64,000 bases of DNA, taken from Microlunatus capsulatus (GTDB lineage: Bacteria > Actinomycetota > Actinomycetes > Propionibacteriales > Propionibacteriaceae). Each line of letters opens with the position of its first letter. Positions within the stretch are counted from its first letter, which is position 1. Of the stretch, positions 60,048 through 64,000 are shown piece after piece. Both the position numbers and the translations under genes were made by a program. The stretch lies in the NCBI RefSeq assembly GCF_017876495.1, contig NZ_JAGIOB010000001.1:434001-498000 (forward strand), in the 5' to 3' direction. A model generated the notes under the pieces. The model had not been told where the DNA came from and searched no databases. It worked only from the letters and a program-made list of their open reading frames with translations.

Positions 60048-60677
60048 ATGACACCTGGGTACCCGGCGGACTGGGACGACAAGTACACCGACCCGCAGCT
60101 GCGGCTCCGGCTCAAGGACGAGGTGGTCGCCGGCGACAAGGGCGGCAAGCCCGGGCAGTGGAGCGCCCGCAAGGCGCAGCTGCTGGCCGCCGAGTACGAG
60201 AAGGCTGGCGGCGGCTACCGCGGTGAGAAGGACGAGAGCCAGCAGCACCTCACCGCGTGGACCGACGAGAGGTGGCAGACCGCGGACGGCTCGGCCGACG
60301 CGCGCACCGGGGGTCCGCAGGAGAGGGGCGGGGCGTCGCGGCGCTACCTGCCCGAGAAGGCCTGGGAGCAGCTGTCGGAGGAGGAGAAGCGCGCCACCGA
60401 CGCCGAGAAGGCCGCCGGCAGCGCCCGCGGGGAGCAGTTCGTGCCCAACACCGACGCCGCCGCCGAGGCCGGGCACGACGCCCGCCAGCACCACCCCCAG
60501 CCGGGCGACGCGGACGCGCCGCCGCTGGAGGGCTACGACGACCTCGACGCCCGGCAGGCGGCGAAGGAGGTCGCGGCCCTGGACGACGACGACCAGGTCC
60601 GGGCCGTGCGCGACCACGAGCGGGCGCACAAGAACCGCAAGACGGTCCTCGACCGGGTCGAGCGAGAGCTCTCCTGA
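60048..60677 (+). CDS. DUF5872-like hydrophilic protein
   Basis: A 209-residue, very hydrophilic protein. The N-terminal half repeats segments known from DUF5872: DPQLRLRLKDEVVAGDKGGKPGQWSARKAQLLAAEYEKAGGGY in pieces, then LTAWTDERWQTADG and RYLPEKAWEQLSEEEKRATDAEK. The C-terminal half is acidic and probably disordered, ending with a charged helix. Similar proteins occur in bacteria, archaea and some large viruses; no biochemical role is established. It may bind nucleic acid, judging by its charge pattern. Confidence 0.82.
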   Translation: MTPGYPADWDDKYTDPQLRLRLKDEVVAGDKGGKPGQWSARKAQLLAAEYEKAGGGYRGEKDESQQHLTAWTDERWQTADGSADARTGGPQERGGASRRYLPEKAWEQLSEEEKRATDAEKAAGSARGEQFVPNTDAAAEAGHDARQHHPQPGDADAPPLEGYDDLDARQAAKEVAALDDDDQVRAVRDHERAHKNRKTVLDRVERELS

Positions 60678-60759
60678 GCCCGGTGCGGGCAGCGGGCCAC
60701 GGACGGTGCCGGGCAGGCCGGAGCAGCAGGCCGATGACGCCGAGCCCGACGGGGCCGCC

Positions 60760-62295
60760 GTGAGCACGCAGGTGCTGGTCGTCGGCGCCGGCCCCACCGG
60801 GCTGGCGCTCGCGCTGTCCCTCGTGCGGTCGGGGGTGGCCGTCCGGGTGGTCGACCGCCGGCCCGGTCCCGCCGGGGAGTCCCGGGCCCTCGACGTGCAG
60901 GCCCGCACCCTGGAGCTCTACCGGGCCCTCGGCGTCGCGGACCGGTTGGTCGACGCGGGCGTGCGGGTGCGCCAGGTCCGGGTGCAGGACGGCGTCCGGA
61001 CGCTGGCCGTGCGCGACATCGGCGACGCCGGCGCCGGGCTCAGCCGCTACCCCTACATCCTCTGCTGCCCGCAGGACACCCACGAGGAGCTGCTCGTGTC
61101 CGCGCTGGCGGAGGCGGGGCTGGAGGTGGAGTTCGGCACCACGTGCGTCGGCCTCGCGCAGGACGACGGCGCCGTCACCGCCACGCTCCGGGGACCGGCC
61201 GGCGGCCTCGAGCGGCTGGAGGTGGGCTACCTCGCGGGCTGCGACGGCTCCCGCAGCACCGTCCGCGACGAGCTGGGCACCGCCTACCGGGGCACGAGCT
61301 CGGACCGCCGCTACGTCGTCGCCGACGTCACCGCCACCGGGCCGGCCGCGGCGCCGCCCGAGCAGGGCGCCTTCAGCTTCTGCCTGTCCCGCGACGACTT
61401 CCTGCTCGTGGTGCCGGCCCGGCCCGACGGCACCTCCCGGTTCGTCGGCCTGCTGCCCACCGGGCTGGGCGACGACGTCGGGTTCGAGGACGTCCGCGGC
61501 TTCGCCGAGCGGACCACCGGGACCCGCGTCGGGGCGGTGCACTGGTTCTCCACCTACGGGGTGAGCCACCGGGTCGCCGAGCGGCTGCGCACCGGTCGGG
61601 TGTTCCTGCTGGGCGACGCCGGCCACGTGCACAGCCCGCTCGGCGGCCAGGGCATGAACACCGGGGTCGGCGACGCGGTGAACCTGGGCTGGAAGCTCTC
61701 CGCCGTCCTGCAGGGTCGGGCCCCGGCGTCGCTGCTGGACAGCTACGAGGCCGAGCGGCTGCCGTTCGCGCGCCGCCTGGTCGCCACCACCGACCGGGTG
61801 TTCGACCGCGTCACCGGCGCCGGGCGCCGCGCCCGGCTGGCCCGCCGGCTGCTGTTCCGGGTCGCGCTGCCAGCCGTTCTCGCGACCCGGGTGGGGCGCC
61901 GCGCCGCCGGGGCGGCGGTCGGCCAGATCCGGCTGCGCTACCGCGGCGGGCCGCTCAGCGAGGGCCGGGCGGGCCGGGTGCGCGGTGGCGACCGGCTGCC
62001 CTGGGTCGACCCGGGCGACGGCCGCGACACCCACGCCCCGCTCGACGCGCTCGACTGGCAGGTGCACGTCCACGGCGACGTCCGGCCGGCCTTGGCCGCC
62101 GCCTGCGCCGCGCGGGGGCTGGCCGTCCACCGCTGGCCCTGGTCCGGGGCGGCCCGGGCGGTCGGCCTGCGCCGCCACGCCGCCTACCTCGTCCGTCCCG
62201 ACGGCTACGTCGCCCTCGCCGACCCGGCGCAGGACCCCGCCCGGCTGCTCCGCCACCTCGACCGGCGGGGGCTGCGCCCGCGTCCATCCGCCTGA
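60760..62295 (+). CDS. FAD-dependent aromatic monooxygenase (PHBH-like)
   Basis: A 511-residue flavoprotein. The FAD dinucleotide motif is VLVVGAGPTGLALALSL, the GD motif is VFLLGDAGHVHSPLGGQGMNTG, and the DG motif is LAGCDGSRSTVR. A C-terminal thioredoxin-like tail follows residue 400. This layout is typical of group A hydroxylases that act on phenolic compounds or polyketides with NAD(P)H and oxygen. The GTG at 60760 was chosen to begin right before the FAD motif. No pathway genes surround it, so the substrate is unknown. Confidence 0.9.
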   Translation: MSTQVLVVGAGPTGLALALSLVRSGVAVRVVDRRPGPAGESRALDVQARTLELYRALGVADRLVDAGVRVRQVRVQDGVRTLAVRDIGDAGAGLSRYPYILCCPQDTHEELLVSALAEAGLEVEFGTTCVGLAQDDGAVTATLRGPAGGLERLEVGYLAGCDGSRSTVRDELGTAYRGTSSDRRYVVADVTATGPAAAPPEQGAFSFCLSRDDFLLVVPARPDGTSRFVGLLPTGLGDDVGFEDVRGFAERTTGTRVGAVHWFSTYGVSHRVAERLRTGRVFLLGDAGHVHSPLGGQGMNTGVGDAVNLGWKLSAVLQGRAPASLLDSYEAERLPFARRLVATTDRVFDRVTGAGRRARLARRLLFRVALPAVLATRVGRRAAGAAVGQIRLRYRGGPLSEGRAGRVRGGDRLPWVDPGDGRDTHAPLDALDWQVHVHGDVRPALAAACAARGLAVHRWPWSGAARAVGLRRHAAYLVRPDGYVALADPAQDPARLLRHLDRRGLRPRPSA

Positions 62296-62338
62296 GGAGC
62301 CGGGCCGCCCGCGACGCGCCACCCGTCGTCGTACCCGG

Positions 62339-62629
62339 TCAGCCTGCGGGTGCCCGATCGCGCCGCCAGACCCGGTAGGCCTCCGGCAGGCAGACGGCGC
62401 AGAGCCGGTAGCCGGCCGCGCGCGCGGTCTCCTCGCGGGCGAAGAACACCCGGGAGGCCGCGTAGCCGCCGGCCGCCAGCGCACGGGCCGCCGCCCGGCA
62501 GTCGAGCCGCCCGTAGACCCGGCTGCGGCGGTGCCCGCCGAGGCGTCCCGGGACCGTGCTGAGCACGGGCCGGCCGTCGGCGCCCAGCAGCCGGTAGCGG
62601 GCCGGCCCCGACGGGTCGTCGGGGCTCAT
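62339..62629 (-). CDS. Small Ada-like zinc-binding domain protein
   Basis: A 96-residue protein resembling the N-terminal metal-binding domain of the Ada DNA-repair protein: SRVYGRLDCRAAARAL, ASRVFFAREETARAAGYRLCAVCLPEAYRVW. Cys44, Cys77 and Cys80 match zinc ligands of Ada, but only three cysteines are present, so His33 or another residue must supply the fourth. It starts at an ATG overlapping the polymerase stop by 4 bases, so it is made together with the DNA polymerase. A DNA-repair or DNA-binding role is inferred. Confidence 0.78.
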   Translation of the reverse strand: MSPDDPSGPARYRLLGADGRPVLSTVPGRLGGHRRSRVYGRLDCRAAARALAAGGYAASRVFFAREETARAAGYRLCAVCLPEAYRVWRRDRAPAG

Positions 62630-64000
62630 CCCGCCTCCGCGTAGCTCTGCACGCACTGCACGTCCAGGGCGAACTCGACGGGGAACCGGCCGAAGAGCAG
62701 CTCGCCCGCGCGTCGGGCCGCCGCCCGGACCGCCTCCTCCACGGCTCCGGCCAGCGCCTCCGGGGTCTCGACGATCACCTCGTCGTGCAGGAAGTAGACG
62801 AGCGCCGGCCGGACGCCGTCGACGGGCTCCAGCGCCCGCAGCCGGCGGCGGAGGTCGGCCAGCCAGCACAGCGCCCACTCCGCCGCCGTGCCCTGCACGA
62901 CGAAGTTCCGGGTGAAGCGGCCCTGGTCGCGGGCCTGGCTGCGGGCGCGGCGCTGGTCGGCCGGCGTCGCCTCCGGCAGGCTCGCCCGCTGCTGCACCCG
63001 GTGCCAGGACTCCGGGGGCGGCGGGGAGCTCCGGCCCAGCCAGGTGGTGACGACCTCGCCGCGCTCCCCCGCCCGGGCGGCTTCCTCGACGTGGCCGGTG
63101 GCGCGCGGGTAGCTGCGCAGCAGCCGCGGCATCAGCTGGCCGGCCTCGCCCGAGGTCGCGCCGTAGAGGGCGCCCAGCATGGCCACCTTGGCGTGCGCGC
63201 GGGTGTCCACCACGTGCTCGTCGACCAGCGCCTGGTACAGGTCGCCGGCCCGGCTGGCCCGCGCCATCGCCTCGTCCCGGGCCATGGCCGCCAGCACCCG
63301 CGGCTCCAGCTGGGCCGCGTCGGCGACGACGAGCCGTCGGCCGGGAGCGGCCACGACGGCGGCCCGGACCTGCTTGGGCAGCTGCAGCGCACCGCCGCCC
63401 CGGGCGGCCCAGCGGCCGGTGACGACGCCGGCGGGCAGGTACTCGGGGCGGAACCGGCCGTCGCGGACCCAGGCCGCCAGCCAGCTCCAGCCGTTGGCGC
63501 TGAGCAGCCGGGCCAGCTTCTTGTACTCCAGCAGCGGGGCGACGACGGGGTGGTCGAGGCGTTCCAGCTCCCACTGCCGGGTGCTGTCGACGGTCAGCCC
63601 CTGGGTGTGCAGCGCCCGCAGCAGGTCCGGGCCCGAGTCGGGGTTGAGGCCCGGGGCCCGCAGCAGCGTCCGGACCTCCCCCGCCAGCGCCTCCAGGCGG
63701 GCCGGCCGCCCGCCGGGCAGCGGCCGCGGGCCCAGCACCCGGGTGAGCAGGGCATCGTGCTCGGCCTCGTCGAAGGGCAGCCCGACGGCGGTCAGCTCGG
63801 CGGCGACGAGGGCGCCGGCCGACTCGGCGGCCAGCAGCAGCCGCAGCCGGTCCCGCCGGGCCGAGGCCTCCACGGCCTCCTGCTGGCGGGCGTGCTCGGC
63901 GACCACCTCGGCCAGGTCCGGGGCGCCATCGGCCGCCGTAAGGTCGAGCAGGCTGGGCTCCCCGCCGGTGCTGACCGGGTCGACGGGACGCCAGCGCTCG
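62626..64000 (-). CDS. Family A DNA polymerase (bifunctional 3'-5' exonuclease/polymerase type), 5' end outside window
   Basis: The minus-strand frame is open to base 64000, so the start lies beyond the window. At least 457 residues are visible. Polymerase motif A is VVADAAQLEPRVLAAMARD, motif B is HAKVAMLGALYGATSGE and motif C is FLHDEVIVETPE. The thumb region appears near 63500-63700. Motif A begins Asp-Ala-Ala-Gln where Pol I has Asp-Tyr-Ser-Gln. This type has a 3'-5' exonuclease-like N-terminus in other actinomycetes. It is coupled to the Ada-like gene and likely works in repair. Confidence 0.88.
   Translation of the reverse strand, partial: ERWRPVDPVSTGGEPSLLDLTAADGAPDLAEVVAEHARQQEAVEASARRDRLRLLLAAESAGALVAAELTAVGLPFDEAEHDALLTRVLGPRPLPGGRPARLEALAGEVRTLLRAPGLNPDSGPDLLRALHTQGLTVDSTRQWELERLDHPVVAPLLEYKKLARLLSANGWSWLAAWVRDGRFRPEYLPAGVVTGRWAARGGGALQLPKQVRAAVVAAPGRRLVVADAAQLEPRVLAAMARDEAMARASRAGDLYQALVDEHVVDTRAHAKVAMLGALYGATSGEAGQLMPRLLRSYPRATGHVEEAARAGERGEVVTTWLGRSSPPPPESWHRVQQRASLPEATPADQRRARSQARDQGRFTRNFVVQGTAAEWALCWLADLRRRLRALEPVDGVRPALVYFLHDEVIVETPEALAGAVEEAVRAAARRAGELLFGRFPVEFALDVQCVQSYAEAG

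Overview
The window is very GC-rich, gene-dense DNA with many GTG starts and many 4-bp stop/start overlaps. It encodes ANTAR regulators, an NnaR-type HemD/winged-helix regulator and actinobacterial-style nitrate assimilation. This points to an actinomycete (Actinomycetota). Placement in or near Propionibacteriales is only a guess from gene content. No tRNA, rRNA, CRISPR array, prophage or insertion sequence was recognised, and no gene-free stretch exceeds 300 bases.

Layout. (1) 1-3441: edge of a surface-glycan locus (partial GT2 glycosyltransferase, polysialyltransferase-like protein, DUF6716-like glycosyltransferase). (2) 3652-8344: histidine operon hisD-hisC-hisB-hisH on the minus strand. 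It ends in a HAD phosphatase-DUF952 fusion where hisA/hisF might be expected. (3) 8457-14129: DUF554 protein, azlCD-type branched-chain amino acid exporter, formaldehyde-dehydrogenase-like alcohol dehydrogenase with a small membrane partner, and a TetR/MDR reductase divergent pair. (4) 14123-18463: a minus-strand catabolic operon (GatD-like polyol dehydrogenase, FGGY kinase, SorC regulator, DeoC aldolase). (5) 18717-27710: RecQ, three ANTAR proteins, a LMW-phosphatase fold that has lost its catalytic residues, YbaK, a membrane protein and DnaE. (6) 27975-37767: GATase, a secreted phosphoesterase-MFS-TolB-like operon, FUSC protein, an orphan YcaO divergent from a NodB-like deacetylase, a Tat-exported hydrolase and a VOC protein. 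(7) 37787-49160: a mannoside-use locus (ROK kinase, ManA-like isomerase with an extra N-terminal domain, LacI regulator, GH38 alpha-mannosidase, ABC importer), tied together by three copies of a LacI-type operator. (8) 49787-59190: nitrate assimilation (narK, nirD, nirB, nasA with a fused or internally started small protein) divergent from cobA-nnaR, with a good GlnR box between them. (9) 59286-64000: small membrane protein, SnoaL-like protein, DUF5872 protein, FAD monooxygenase, Ada-like zinc protein, and a family A DNA polymerase cut by the window end.

How the parts work together. In the mannoside locus the importer would bring in a mannose-containing glycoside, GH38 would release mannose, the ROK protein could phosphorylate it and the ManA-like enzyme would feed it to fructose-6-phosphate, all under LacI control. 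In the nitrogen locus NarK imports nitrate, NasA reduces it to nitrite, NirBD reduces nitrite to ammonium, CobA supplies the siroheme precursor for NirB, and NnaR with GlnR would activate the genes. A recurring theme is a -10-like hexamer only 6-7 bases before the start codon of about ten genes, which suggests many leaderless mRNAs.
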